Shown: positions 54,851-63,929 of the stretch, in pieces
How the letters are laid out: the number at the start of each line of letters is the position of its first letter
Position numbering within the stretch: the first letter of the stretch is position 1
DNA from: Ruegeria arenilitoris
GTDB taxonomy: Bacteria; Pseudomonadota; Alphaproteobacteria; Rhodobacterales; Rhodobacteraceae
Direction of reading: 5' to 3'
Length of the DNA: 64,000 nt
Assembly (NCBI RefSeq): GCF_013032445.1
Contig: NZ_WQCA01000002.1
Location: forward strand, 124,001 to 188,000
Translations under genes and position numbers: made by a program
The notes under the pieces: generated by a model
What the model was told of the DNA's origin: nothing
The model's database searches: none
The model's input: the letters and a program-made list of their open reading frames with translations, nothing else

Positions 54851-55660
54851 TTACAGTCCCAACACATCCACCATGTCATATTGACCGGGGGCCTTCCCCT
54901 GACCCCACAGCGCCGCCTTCAGCGCGCCGCGGGCAAAGATGGCGCGGTCGGTGGCCAGATGGCGCAGGACGATGCGTTCTCCGGGGGCGGCAAACAGGAC
55001 GTCGTGCTCGCCAACGATGTCTCCGCCACGAATAGCGTGGAAGCCGATATTGCCGCGTTGACGCGCGCCGGTGATGCCGTCGCGGCCCCGGTCGGACACG
55101 TCCGCCAGATTGACCCCGCGCCCTTCGGCGGCGGCCTCACCCAGCATCAAAGCAGTCCCTGAGGGCGCATCGACCTTGTGGTGGTGGTGGCCTTCGATCA
55201 CCTCGATATCGAAATCCTCATCCAGCGCAGCGGCGACCTTTTTGGTCAGTTGCACCAGCAGGTTGACGCCGAGGCTCATGTTCCCCGCCCGCACGATCAC
55301 CGCATGGCGTGCAGCGGGTTCCAGCGCCGCGATCTGTTCGTCGGTCATGCCGGTGGTGCCGATCACATGCACGCAGCGCGCCTGCGCGGCCAGAGCGGCA
55401 AATTCCAACGTCGCCTCGGGCGCGGTGAAGTCGATCACCGCTTGCGCCTGCGCAAACGCCTCCAGCGGATCGTCTGTCACAGTCACGCCCAGCGCTGGGC
55501 CACCCATCGCCGTGCCCACATCCTGACCGATCCAATCGTGTCCCGCGCGTTCAACCACACCGACCAGACGCGCCTGATCGCTGTCCGTCACGGTCTTGAT
55601 CAGCATCTGCCCCATACGGCCCGAAGCCCCTGTGATGACGATCCCCGGAATATGGGTCAT
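54851..55660 (-). CDS. dapB: 4-hydroxy-tetrahydrodipicolinate reductase
   Basis: The 269-residue enzyme reduces 4-hydroxy-tetrahydrodipicolinate with NAD(P)H in lysine and diaminopimelate synthesis. The Rossmann motif [10 protein letters not shown] (about residue 9) and the active-site segment [16 protein letters not shown] (about 155, with the K and H residues) are clear. It is convergent with the AlaRS-like gene and divergent from rbfA. Confidence 0.97.
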   Translation of the reverse strand: MTHIPGIVITGASGRMGQMLIKTVTDSDQARLVGVVERAGHDWIGQDVGTAMGGPALGVTVTDDPLEAFAQAQAVIDFTAPEATLEFAALAAQARCVHVIGTTGMTDEQIAALEPAARHAVIVRAGNMSLGVNLLVQLTKKVAAALDEDFDIEVIEGHHHHKVDAPSGTALMLGEAAAEGRGVNLADVSDRGRDGITGARQRGNIGFHAIRGGDIVGEHDVLFAAPGERIVLRHLATDRAIFARGALKAALWGQGKAPGQYDMVDVLGL

Positions 55661-55752
55661 TGCGCTGGTCCTTTCGCGTTTGTCGGCTCAAAGCCTCCTA
55701 CCCCGTTCGCGCCCGCTTGGCAAAGCCCTGCTTTGCGCTTAGATCGGGTTGT

Positions 55753-56148
55753 ATGGCAAAGAACAAATTCCACGATGGCCCCGGCCCGTCCCAACGACAG
55801 CTGCGCGTCGGCGAACTGATCCGCCGCACCCTGTCCGAGGTTCTGGCGCGCGGAGATGTCCACGATCCCGACCTGAACCGTATGTCGATCACCGTGGGTG
55901 AGGTGCGCACCTCGCCCGATCTGAAAATCGCGACCGCCTATGTGCTGCCTTTGGGCGGCAAAGGGCAAGAAGACGTGATTGAACTGCTCGCTCGGAACAA
56001 GGGTGAATTGCGCAGGATGGTCGGCAAGAAGGTCGGCCTGAAATTCTCGCCCGATCTGCGGTTCCGGTTGGATGACACGTTTGACCGTCTGGACGACACC
56101 CGCCGCATGTTCGAACAGGACGCGGTGCGCCGCGATCTGGACGAGTGA
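55753..56148 (+). CDS. rbfA: Ribosome-binding factor A
   Basis: The 131-residue KH-like protein helps mature the 30S subunit, particularly the 5' end of 16S rRNA. The pattern [22 protein letters not shown] (about residues 18-39, in part) and [18 protein letters not shown] near the end are the family signature. The start at 55753 is chosen over an extended frame starting at 55660. It overlaps the next gene by 4 bp and lies in the frequent rbfA-truB arrangement, with a glycosidase gene between. Confidence 0.94.
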   Translation: MAKNKFHDGPGPSQRQLRVGELIRRTLSEVLARGDVHDPDLNRMSITVGEVRTSPDLKIATAYVLPLGGKGQEDVIELLARNKGELRRMVGKKVGLKFSPDLRFRLDDTFDRLDDTRRMFEQDAVRRDLDE

Positions 56149-56888
56149 TCCGAGCGCTGGCCACAATGGGCGCGGCCCTCTGGGCGGCGCAAGCCTCTGC
56201 GGTCACCTGTGAAAAGCTGACCCATGAGGATAAGCGGTACACCATCTGCGAGGTGGATGCCGCGTCCGAAGACCTGCGCCTTTTCCTGAAGGACGAAAAC
56301 GGCAACCTGCTGGGGCATTTCTCGTCAGTGAACGAAGCACTTGCCCCAGGCGGCAAGCGGCTGGCCTTTGCGATGAATGCGGGTATGTATCACGATGACC
56401 GCTCGCCCGTCGGTCATTATGTCGAAGAGGGTCAGGAGCAGATGCGGGTAATCCCCAACGCCGGCCCCGGCAATTTCGGTCTGCTGCCTAACGGTGTGTT
56501 CTGCATCCGCAAGGGCCGCGCAGACGTGTTCGAGACGTTGGACTATTTAGATCAGGCACCCAATTGCCAGTTCGCCACCCAATCCGGCCCAATGCTGGTG
56601 ATCGACGGAGAATTGCATCCGCGCTTCCTGCCCGATTCGACCTCGCTCTATGTGCGCAACGGGGTCGGCACCAGCGCGGATGGCACACGCACGGTGTTTG
56701 CGATCTCGGACGACTATGTCACCTTTCACGAATTCGGCAGCCTGTTCCGGGATGTACTGGAAACTCCGAACGCGCTGTTTCTGGATGGCAATATTTCCCG
56801 GATGTACGAGCGGGCGAGCAACCGTTCCGATATCGGGTTCTCGCTGGGGCCGATCGTGGGTGTGGTCGAAGACGTGCCCACAAATTGA
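56145..56888 (+). CDS. Phosphodiester glycosidase family protein (DUF2233)
   Basis: The 247-residue protein starts with a GTG overlapping the rbfA stop, and has a signal peptide ([18 protein letters not shown], to about residue 19). The NAGPA domain is visible as [17 protein letters not shown] (about residue 75), [12 protein letters not shown] (about 107), [16 protein letters not shown] (about 142) and [13 protein letters not shown] (about 210). The human homologue uncovers the mannose 6-phosphate tag; bacterial ones cleave phosphodiester sugar links in the periplasm or outside. The interposition between rbfA and truB is typical in Roseobacters. Confidence 0.9.
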   Translation: MIRALATMGAALWAAQASAVTCEKLTHEDKRYTICEVDAASEDLRLFLKDENGNLLGHFSSVNEALAPGGKRLAFAMNAGMYHDDRSPVGHYVEEGQEQMRVIPNAGPGNFGLLPNGVFCIRKGRADVFETLDYLDQAPNCQFATQSGPMLVIDGELHPRFLPDSTSLYVRNGVGTSADGTRTVFAISDDYVTFHEFGSLFRDVLETPNALFLDGNISRMYERASNRSDIGFSLGPIVGVVEDVPTN

Positions 56889-56942
56889 CAGCGGCAGAGT
56901 GATCCGCTAACTCGCGCGCCTCAGCAAGAATCTAGGTGAAGC

Positions 56943-57854
56943 ATGGGACGCAAACGCAAGGGTCGCGACATTTCCGGTTGGCTGGTGGTGGACAAGCCTG
57001 CGGGCATGACCTCGACCGCGGTGGTCAACAAGGTGCGATGGGCGATGGATGCCAAGAAGGCGGGCCATGCGGGCACGCTGGACCCCGAGGCAACCGGAGT
57101 TCTGGCCGTCGCTTTGGGTGAGGCGACCAAGACCGTTCCCTACATCACCGACGCTTTGAAAGCTTACACCTTCACCGTGCGTCTGGGGCAGGCCACCAAC
57201 ACCGACGATGCCGAGGGCGAAGTGATTGCCGAAAGCGATGCGCGCCCTTCAGATGACGATATCAAACAGGCGTTGAGCCCGTTTCTGGGCGACATCATGC
57301 AGGTGCCACCCAAATTCTCGGCTGTGAAGATCGACGGCCAGCGCGCCTATAAGCTGGCCCGCGATGGTGAGGATGTAGAACTGTGCGCCCGCCCGTTGTG
57401 GGTCGAGGAATTGATCCTGGTCGACCGCCCAGACGAGGATCACGTGGTGCTGGAAATGACCTGCGGCAAAGGCGGCTATGTTCGCTCGATTGCCCGCGAC
57501 CTAGGCGCAGCACTGGGCTGCCACGGCCACGTAAAGGAACTGCGCCGCATTTGGTCCGGCCCCTTCGAGGTCGAGGGCGGCCTGTCAATTGAGCAAATCG
57601 ACGAGATGGCCAAAACCGAGGCGTTGGACGCGTACCTGCATCCGCTGGAAACCGGCCTCGCCGACCTGCCCGAGCTGAAATGCACCCCCGAAGGCGCCAC
57701 TCGCCTGCGCAACGGTAACCCGGGCATGGTGCTGGCGTCGGATGTGGAATACGGCGATGAGGCCTGGGCTTCGCTGGATGGCAAGGCGGTGGCCGTGGGC
57801 ATCTACAAGTCGGGCGAATTGCACCCCAGCCGGGTGTTTGTGAATCCGACCTGA
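56943..57854 (+). CDS. truB: tRNA pseudouridine(55) synthase
   Basis: The 303-residue protein makes pseudouridine 55 in the T loop of tRNA. The catalytic aspartate lies in [14 protein letters not shown] (about residue 47), and the [14 protein letters not shown] stretch (about 17) and [13 protein letters not shown] (about 180) are conserved. The frequent neighbours rbfA and rpsO lie upstream and downstream. Confidence 0.96.
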   Translation: MGRKRKGRDISGWLVVDKPAGMTSTAVVNKVRWAMDAKKAGHAGTLDPEATGVLAVALGEATKTVPYITDALKAYTFTVRLGQATNTDDAEGEVIAESDARPSDDDIKQALSPFLGDIMQVPPKFSAVKIDGQRAYKLARDGEDVELCARPLWVEELILVDRPDEDHVVLEMTCGKGGYVRSIARDLGAALGCHGHVKELRRIWSGPFEVEGGLSIEQIDEMAKTEALDAYLHPLETGLADLPELKCTPEGATRLRNGNPGMVLASDVEYGDEAWASLDGKAVAVGIYKSGELHPSRVFVNPT

Positions 57855-58025
57855 CGGTCTTTGGCTATAACCCACTTCATTTGCGGCCGCTTGAGACTCG
57901 CACTTTAAAGCCGTCCAAAGCCCCATTCTGGACCCCAATTGAGAGATAGCTACTGCTCTCGATTGGACTAAAAGGCCCAAATCTGATATGTTCGACCTTA
58001 TTTTCTTGGTTTGAGAGGGGCGAAT

Positions 58026-58616
58026 ATGTTGATCGCAACCCGACGTATTGTTTCAAAAGCACTCGTCCTATCGTTGGCTCTGGCATCTTTTTCGGCCACA
58101 GTCGCAAATGCAATTACGGTGACCTACGGGATAGAAATTGACGGTGCGATTGGCACGTTCGACGCACCAGACACTGGGGGTTTGTTGACCAGTTTCAGTA
58201 TCACCATTGATGGCGTCACATTCGATACTCTGGGCGTCGGCAATGCTGCACCTGTCTACGACGCAACCAGTAATGACATTCGCGGCAATCCAGGTACGGA
58301 AGGTTTCATCACAAATTCCGCAGCTGGATCAGGGTGTCTGGCGATGGAATGCGTGCTTTCTCTTGAAGATTCCACCGACCCGGGTGTGGTTCCCCCTCTA
58401 TTCGCGATCTTTCCTTTGGTTGGTGGAATGTTTCCCGGCGGTGTGACCAACTCCGGCGAATACGCCATTACAATGCCACCACCGATGAACCCGGTCCCGC
58501 TACCAGCTCCGCTGACCCTTTTGGCAGCGGCAATATTGGCGCTGTTTACGCAATCTCTGTGGGGTCGGTTCCTGCCTAACAAACGACGGAACAGACATTT
58601 GTGCGAGGTCGGGTAG
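58026..58616 (+). CDS. VPLPA-CTERM sorting domain protein
   Basis: The 196-residue protein starts at an ATG after GAGAGGGG. It has a signal peptide (residues about 10-30, ALVLSLALASFSATVANA) and near its C terminus a VPLPAPLTLLAAAILALF segment followed by a charged RR-containing tail (about 155-196), the VPLPA variant of the PEP-CTERM signal recognised by exosortase. The middle is a beta-rich domain of unknown type with two cysteines. It would be exported and processed at the envelope, perhaps as extracellular matrix. The tail after the hydrophobic part is longer than usual (about 20 residues). Confidence 0.78.
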   Translation: MLIATRRIVSKALVLSLALASFSATVANAITVTYGIEIDGAIGTFDAPDTGGLLTSFSITIDGVTFDTLGVGNAAPVYDATSNDIRGNPGTEGFITNSAAGSGCLAMECVLSLEDSTDPGVVPPLFAIFPLVGGMFPGGVTNSGEYAITMPPPMNPVPLPAPLTLLAAAILALFTQSLWGRFLPNKRRNRHLCEVG

Positions 58617-58692
58617 AACCCAAAACATAACAAGCTGCTGAGCGGGTTTATCGCATGTGGTGCCAGCTCGCGCGGCGTGTTACGCAGTTGGC

Positions 58693-59196
58693 ATGATCAC
58701 CCGAACGCACACCAAGGGCGATGCGCCCTCGACCGCCATCTATTCCGACTGCGAAAAGTATCGCTATAGCCTGACCCGCATCTGGGAGCCAGCGGGACAC
58801 AAGGCGCTCTTCGTTATGCTGAACCCGTCGACCGCGACCGAGGTGCAGAACGATCCGACCGTCGAACGCTGCGAACGACGCGCTCGGGCGCTTGGGTTCG
58901 GGGCGTTTCAGGTCACAAATATCTTCGCATGGCGCGACACCGACCCGCGCAAGATGCGTGCCGCCGCCGATCCGGTGGGACCCGCAAATGACGCGGCCAT
59001 TCTGGATGGCGTGGAATGGGCCGATCAAGTCATTGCCGCCTGGGGCACCCATGGCGCGCATCTCGACCGTGGACCGGCGGTTGAAGCCCTACTGCGCGGC
59101 ACCGGCCAGCCGCTGTTCCATCTGGGTCTGACCAAGGACGGGCACCCGAAACATCCGCTCTATATCGCCTATACCCAGCAGCCCGAAACGTGGTGA
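58693..59196 (+). CDS. DUF1643 domain protein
   Basis: The 167-residue protein has the DUF1643 pattern: YRYSLTRIWE, LFVMLNPSTAT (about residue 40), DPTVERCERRARALGFGAF (about 53-71, in part) and VTNIFAWRDTDPR (about 75-87). The family often accompanies nucleic-acid modifying genes, but no function is established. A start at 58693 (MITRTHTKG) is used, as the conserved part begins soon after. Confidence 0.87.
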   Translation: MITRTHTKGDAPSTAIYSDCEKYRYSLTRIWEPAGHKALFVMLNPSTATEVQNDPTVERCERRARALGFGAFQVTNIFAWRDTDPRKMRAAADPVGPANDAAILDGVEWADQVIAAWGTHGAHLDRGPAVEALLRGTGQPLFHLGLTKDGHPKHPLYIAYTQQPETW

Positions 59197-59290
59197 CAAA
59201 GCGTTAACCACAAGAAAAGTCCGGCTTTGACCAAGTGACTGATCGCATGAGAAATTTACCCTCGGACCAGTGCGTTCACGGAGGGTTCCC

Positions 59291-60337
59291 ATGTTTTTGG
59301 TCGGATTACTTGGACTGGCCGCTGTTGGCGGCGCGGCCTACGCCATAAGCGACGTCTTCGTGCCCGAGGACGAGCCCGAAGAGGATGACATCGCGGAAGA
59401 TCAGATCGATGAAGTGACCGAGGGCAATTTCCTTGAGATTGAAGACCCCTCGGCCCAGGATGAAACCGTTGAGGTCGACAAAATCGCCAAGGCCGAAGAC
59501 CCCGACCCGTCGACCGGAACCATCGTTTCCGAATTCAAAGGCGATCTGATCATTGCCGGAACCGAGGATGCAGATGTCCTGACCGGGCAGGAAGGCGTCG
59601 ATCAGATCAACGGGTTCGACGCGGATGACGTGATCCATGGCGGCGCCGGCAATGACGTGTTGTACGGGGGTGAAGGCGCAGACATCGTCTCGGGCGGAGA
59701 GGATGACGACATCCTTCACGGTGAGGATGGCGACGACCTGTTGGCCGGGGATGAGGGGGATGATGAAATCTATGGCCATCACGGCACGGATCGGCTGGAG
59801 GGCGGTAAGAGCGACGACACGTTGCACGGCGGTCAGGACGGCGACACCTTGGACGGTGGCGAAGGCGATGACGCTCTGCATGGCGGCTATGGCCACGACA
59901 CGCTGCGTGGCGGCGCGGGTGAGGATGTTCTGTTCGGCGGGGACGGCGATGACATTCTGACTGGCGACGATGGTGAGGGCGAACAGGCCCCCGACTTCCT
60001 GAATGGTGGTGCCGGAGAGGATACGATCCTGGCAGACAGCGGGGATGTCGTCACCGGCGGCAACGACGCTGATGAGATCATCCTCGACCCCGAAACCGAG
60101 GATGAGCCTGTGACAGTAATGGATTTCCAGCCCGAACAGGACAAGCTGTTCGTGTCCTGGGACGGTGCCGAAGACCCCGATATCCGGATTGAGACAGATG
60201 CCGAGAACGAAAACCTGACCCATGTGCTGATTGACGGGCAGGACGTGGCGCAATTGCTGGGGGCCGAGGGTTTGACGGCGGATGACATTCAACTGATCAC
60301 CGAGGCAGAGCTGGCACAGCTGACCGCGTTGGCTTGA
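59291..60337 (+). CDS. RTX-type calcium-binding repeat protein with N-terminal membrane anchor
   Basis: The 348-residue protein opens with a hydrophobic segment (FLVGLLGLAAVGGAAYA, residues 2-18) acting as a signal or anchor. A very acidic stretch follows (about 25-75), then about a dozen RTX nonapeptide-like repeats (about 115-245; for example GGAGNDVLYGG, GGDGDDILTG) that bind calcium in a parallel beta roll. The remaining C terminus is an acidic domain (VTVMDFQPEQDKLFVSW near 268). Unlike classical RTX toxins there is a membrane anchor at the N terminus. The start at 59291 follows GGAGGG. Its role is unknown, possibly surface-bound. Confidence 0.85.
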   Translation: MFLVGLLGLAAVGGAAYAISDVFVPEDEPEEDDIAEDQIDEVTEGNFLEIEDPSAQDETVEVDKIAKAEDPDPSTGTIVSEFKGDLIIAGTEDADVLTGQEGVDQINGFDADDVIHGGAGNDVLYGGEGADIVSGGEDDDILHGEDGDDLLAGDEGDDEIYGHHGTDRLEGGKSDDTLHGGQDGDTLDGGEGDDALHGGYGHDTLRGGAGEDVLFGGDGDDILTGDDGEGEQAPDFLNGGAGEDTILADSGDVVTGGNDADEIILDPETEDEPVTVMDFQPEQDKLFVSWDGAEDPDIRIETDAENENLTHVLIDGQDVAQLLGAEGLTADDIQLITEAELAQLTALA

Positions 60338-60480
60338 CCCGGCAGAATCCCTTTGCCATTTGCCTAAATTGCGCCTATACGCGCGCATCCGCATTGGAAT
60401 CGGTGCGGATTTCTCCATGGGCCTGCGCTGGACGACATCCCGGCCTGCGCCATCAACTCTAACCTTTAAAGGAGACCCCG

Positions 60481-60750
60481 ATGTCGATCACTGCCGCTGA
60501 AAAAGCACGCGTCATGCAAGAATTCGCAACCAAAGAGGGCGACACCGGTTCGCCTGAAGTACAGGTTGCCATCCTGACCTCGCGCATCAACACCCTGACC
60601 GAGCACTTCAAGACCCACAAGAAAGACAACCACGGTCGTCGCGGTCTTCTGAAAATGGTCGCCCAGCGCCGTAAGCTGCTGGACTACCTGAAGGGCAAAG
60701 AAGAAGCGCGCTATCAAGACCTGATCAAAAAGCTGGGCATCCGCCGCTAA
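60481..60750 (+). CDS. rpsO: 30S ribosomal protein S15
   Basis: The 89-residue protein is typical S15, with [15 protein letters not shown] (about 21-35), [29 protein letters not shown] (about 40-70, in part). It binds 16S rRNA helices near the middle domain. A ribosome site AAAGGAG lies just before. A strong terminator follows at 60808-60840. Confidence 0.98.
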   Translation: MSITAAEKARVMQEFATKEGDTGSPEVQVAILTSRINTLTEHFKTHKKDNHGRRGLLKMVAQRRKLLDYLKGKEEARYQDLIKKLGIRR

Positions 60751-60807
60751 ACGCTTTTTTCATACTGCACGGGTTGATATACCCGCGTTGTACGATGTGA
60801 AAAGATC

Positions 60808-60840
60808 AACACCTGCCAAATTGGCAGGTGTTTCCTTTTT
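60808..60840 (+). terminator. Terminator of rpsO
   Basis: AACACCTGCCAA (60808-60819) pairs with TTGGCAGGTGTT (60821-60832) and is followed by TCCTTTTT. This is a clear intrinsic terminator at 58 bp after the rpsO stop. Confidence 0.92.
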
Positions 60841-60924
60841 GTGCGCACCCGTTTCCAAGAGGAGATACGGATCGACAACCAAAAAGGTCAAAAGCGCCCA
60901 CACACACAGCGCCAAAAATAGGCA

Positions 60925-62172
60925 CTATTTGCCTTTGGTATCTAGGGCTTGGACGCCCGGATACCGAAACAGTTTTGCCATCGCGATCAATGCCAAGATG
61001 CAGCACGCAATGGCGATAATAAACGGCATTTGCAAATTTATCGCCATGAGAGATCCGCTCAGTGCCGTTATGGTTCCCGACCCCAACGCGTAAATTGCCA
61101 CTGTTACTCCCATCACCCAACCTTGCTCAGATGGTCCGACACTCCCAGAGAACAAAGACAGCATTGTCGGATACATGATTGCGAATGCGATCGTGATTGG
61201 AACGATCAGGACGTAGGAAAGACCGGGCATAGGGTTGAGCATGAATGCCAGTATCCCAAGACCCATCGCAGCGATGGAAACATACAATATGGGGAACTTC
61301 TTAAACCGCTCGTGCAGGGGCGCCGTAAGGTAGGCACTGCCAAAGGCCATGGACCCTCCAAACACGGCAAGAGCCATACTGTTTTGGAGTGTACCGAATT
61401 TGAACTTTGTCAGAAGGTAAGTGTCGATAAAGAAGAAAAACGCGTTCAGGCACATAAGCGAAAACAGCATGACGACCGACAGCCGCAGAACGACAGGATG
61501 GGACCGGACTTTCCAAAGATTGGCGACGACATCCAAAGGGCCGAAGTTGACTTTTTGCTTTTTGAAACCGGGTTCGAAGAAGAAAAAGATGATCAGCGCC
61601 ATATTGATCAGGATAAGCCCGATGGCGACATAAAACGGCAGTACAAGCGACGCAGATGACCCCATCAGATTTTGGTCACTAAGCAACCCGGAAATCAACG
61701 GCCCCCCGAGCAAACCGAGAGCGGCAGCCGCCACAATCATCCCCAGGTTTTTGGATTTTTCCTGATCGTCATGGCTTATGTCGATCAACGCGGCTTGCGC
61801 TATCGGTTGGTTCGCGGTTGTGAAACCGGAAATTGCCCTGCCCAACAGCAACAGCCAGTAGTTGGACGACAGGATCGCGAGCACAGTCAGAACGTATCCA
61901 ATCAACGCCCCGCTCAGGCAAATCAAAATGCCGCTTTTACGCCCGATATAATCTGACAACTTGGCGATAAATGCGGCGCCAAAGAAGTAAAACAAAAAGA
62001 AGACGACAATCAAAACCGTATAATCAAGCTGGCGGATATTTGCGGGTGTCCCGTGCGGCAGGAACGGTTGTTGCGGGTTCAGCAAGACCGTGTTGAAAAT
62101 TGGCACAATTAGGCCAAATCCCATTACGTCAATGAATACGACAAGCAGCAATGATAACCGTGAGAGGTTCAT
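60925..62172 (-). CDS. MFS transporter (TCR/Tet-type drug-efflux family)
   Basis: The 415-residue protein has about 12 hydrophobic helices and begins with RLSLLLVVFIDVMGFGLIVPIFN (about residues 4-26, in part), the helix I pattern of the TCR/Tet family. Motif A is visible between helices II and III as AKLSDYIGRKSG (about residue 70). The gene is separated from the BCCT gene by 155 bp and has a lower GC look than the others. The substrate is unknown. Confidence 0.87.
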   Translation of the reverse strand: MNLSRLSLLLVVFIDVMGFGLIVPIFNTVLLNPQQPFLPHGTPANIRQLDYTVLIVVFFLFYFFGAAFIAKLSDYIGRKSGILICLSGALIGYVLTVLAILSSNYWLLLLGRAISGFTTANQPIAQAALIDISHDDQEKSKNLGMIVAAAALGLLGGPLISGLLSDQNLMGSSASLVLPFYVAIGLILINMALIIFFFFEPGFKKQKVNFGPLDVVANLWKVRSHPVVLRLSVVMLFSLMCLNAFFFFIDTYLLTKFKFGTLQNSMALAVFGGSMAFGSAYLTAPLHERFKKFPILYVSIAAMGLGILAFMLNPMPGLSYVLIVPITIAFAIMYPTMLSLFSGSVGPSEQGWVMGVTVAIYALGSGTITALSGSLMAINLQMPFIIAIACCILALIAMAKLFRYPGVQALDTKGK

Positions 62173-62278
62173 AGAAACTACCTAAATGTGAACCCAGACA
62201 GACCCAAAGTTACAACAATACGAAAATACGACGGAACGAAGCCTTAAGAGCTCAAAACCGAATTTGTTGAAGTAGGAG

Positions 62279-62305
62279 AAACGCCCACCTTTCGATGGGC
62301 GTTTC
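62279..62305 (-). terminator. Terminator of the BCCT transporter gene
   Basis: On the minus strand AAACGCCCA (from 62303) pairs with TGGGCGTTT (to 62279) around an eight-base loop and is followed by TTT in CTCC context. It lies about 23 bp after the stop at 62328. Confidence 0.75.
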
Positions 62306-62327
62306 GAGTTTCACAGGACCCTCAGCC

Positions 62328-63929
62328 CTACATTTTCGCCTTCTCAGACTTCAGCGCCAGCCACAGGCAATAGCACATCATCAGAACCACCAGCGTAAAC
62401 GGAATGCCGGTTGAAACTGCCGCGCCTTGCAGGGCAGAAAGCCCGCCGCCCAGAAGCAGTGCAATAGCCACCAGCCCCTCCAGCGTACACCAGAACACGC
62501 GCTGGATCACCGGGGCATCCATCTTGCCGCCTGCGGTGATCGTGTCGATCACCAGCGAGCCGGAATCCGACGAAGTGACAAAGAACACTACGATCAGGAT
62601 CAGCGCGATGGGGGCGATTATGCCATAAAGCGGCAGCTCCTTCAGGAACCCGAACAGCGCGCCCTCGGGGGCATAGCTGTCGATCACCGTGGCACGTACA
62701 CCTTCGGCTCCGCCTGCGTTCAGCATGTCAATCGCGGCGCCGCCAAAAGTTGACATCCACAGGGCGCAAACCGCCGTTGGGGCCAACAGGGCGCAGATGA
62801 CGAACTCTCGCACAGTGCGACCCTTTGAGATGCGGGCGATGAACATGCCCACAAATGGCGACCATGCAATCCACCACGCCCAGTAGAAGGTCGTCCAGCC
62901 GTGGAAGTAACTGGTGTCTTCTCTTCCGAACGGGTTGGACAATGACGGAAGGTGGAACACGTAATCTACCATCACGTTGAAATACCGGGCGATTGCAGTA
63001 CCGACACCAGTCACCACGATCACAAAGATGAACAGGCCCACGGCCATGATCATGTTGATCTCACTCAGCCGTTTCACACCTGCATCCATGCCCATCAGGA
63101 CTGAGCCAAGCGCGATCATTGTGATACCGATGATCAGCAGGACAGTGACAGTTGGACTGGGTTCGATGCCGAACACCTCGTATAGCCCTGCTGCAACCTG
63201 TTGCGCGCCCAATCCCAATGAGGTGGTCAGACCGAAAAGAGTCGCAAACACCGCCAGCGTGTCGATGATATGACCCCACCAACCCCAGACACGTTCACCC
63301 AAGATCGGATAAAAAGCAGACCGGAGTGTTAGCGGCAAACCAAGGTTGTAGCTGAATATTGCAAGGCTCAGGCCGACTGCGGCATAGACCGCCCAACCCT
63401 CAAGACCCCAATGGTGGATCGTGCCGACAATGCCGATGTATTCATTACCCGGCACCGCAATGTCGATGCCCAGCGGACGCGCGTTACCGTCTTCTGCAAA
63501 GTTGTAGTAGACGGGTTCCATCACGCCAAAGAACAGCAGACCAATACCAATACCGGCCGCGAACATCATCGCAATCCAACCAGCATAGGAATAGTCGGGT
63601 TTGGCGTCTTTGCCCCCAATTCGGACCTTGCCGACAGGCAGGATGATCAGCACCAGACAGAACAGGGTGATTGCATCAACGGAAAGGACCAAAAACCAGT
63701 CAAACGTGCTGGTCAGCCATGGCCGGAGCCAGCCAAAAAACGATGCCGCAGCTTCCTGATTGGCCAATGCGATCAGAACGAAGGCAAAGATCAGGATACT
63801 GGATATCAGGAAGACCGGATTGTGGATGTCCAGACCGAACGGGCGGACGTTATCCTGCCCCAGTTCGTACTCTGTTTCGAAATCATAGATCCGCGGATCC
63901 GGATCCAGCATTTTCTTGCTTTGAGCCAT
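62328..63929 (-). CDS. BCCT family betaine/choline/carnitine-type transporter
   Basis: The 533-residue protein has about 12 helices. The BCCT signature WTTFYWAWWIAWSPFVGMF (about residues 325-345) contains the tryptophans of the substrate box, and GIGIGLLFFGVMEP (about 110-123) is the glycine-rich helix; its GIGIG differs from the GMGIG of BetP. These proteins import betaine, choline, carnitine or related quaternary amines with Na+. Specificity cannot be assigned. It may supply compatible solutes or substrates for one-carbon metabolism. Confidence 0.92.
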   Translation of the reverse strand: MAQSKKMLDPDPRIYDFETEYELGQDNVRPFGLDIHNPVFLISSILIFAFVLIALANQEAAASFFGWLRPWLTSTFDWFLVLSVDAITLFCLVLIILPVGKVRIGGKDAKPDYSYAGWIAMMFAAGIGIGLLFFGVMEPVYYNFAEDGNARPLGIDIAVPGNEYIGIVGTIHHWGLEGWAVYAAVGLSLAIFSYNLGLPLTLRSAFYPILGERVWGWWGHIIDTLAVFATLFGLTTSLGLGAQQVAAGLYEVFGIEPSPTVTVLLIIGITMIALGSVLMGMDAGVKRLSEINMIMAVGLFIFVIVVTGVGTAIARYFNVMVDYVFHLPSLSNPFGREDTSYFHGWTTFYWAWWIAWSPFVGMFIARISKGRTVREFVICALLAPTAVCALWMSTFGGAAIDMLNAGGAEGVRATVIDSYAPEGALFGFLKELPLYGIIAPIALILIVVFFVTSSDSGSLVIDTITAGGKMDAPVIQRVFWCTLEGLVAIALLLGGGLSALQGAAVSTGIPFTLVVLMMCYCLWLALKSEKAKM

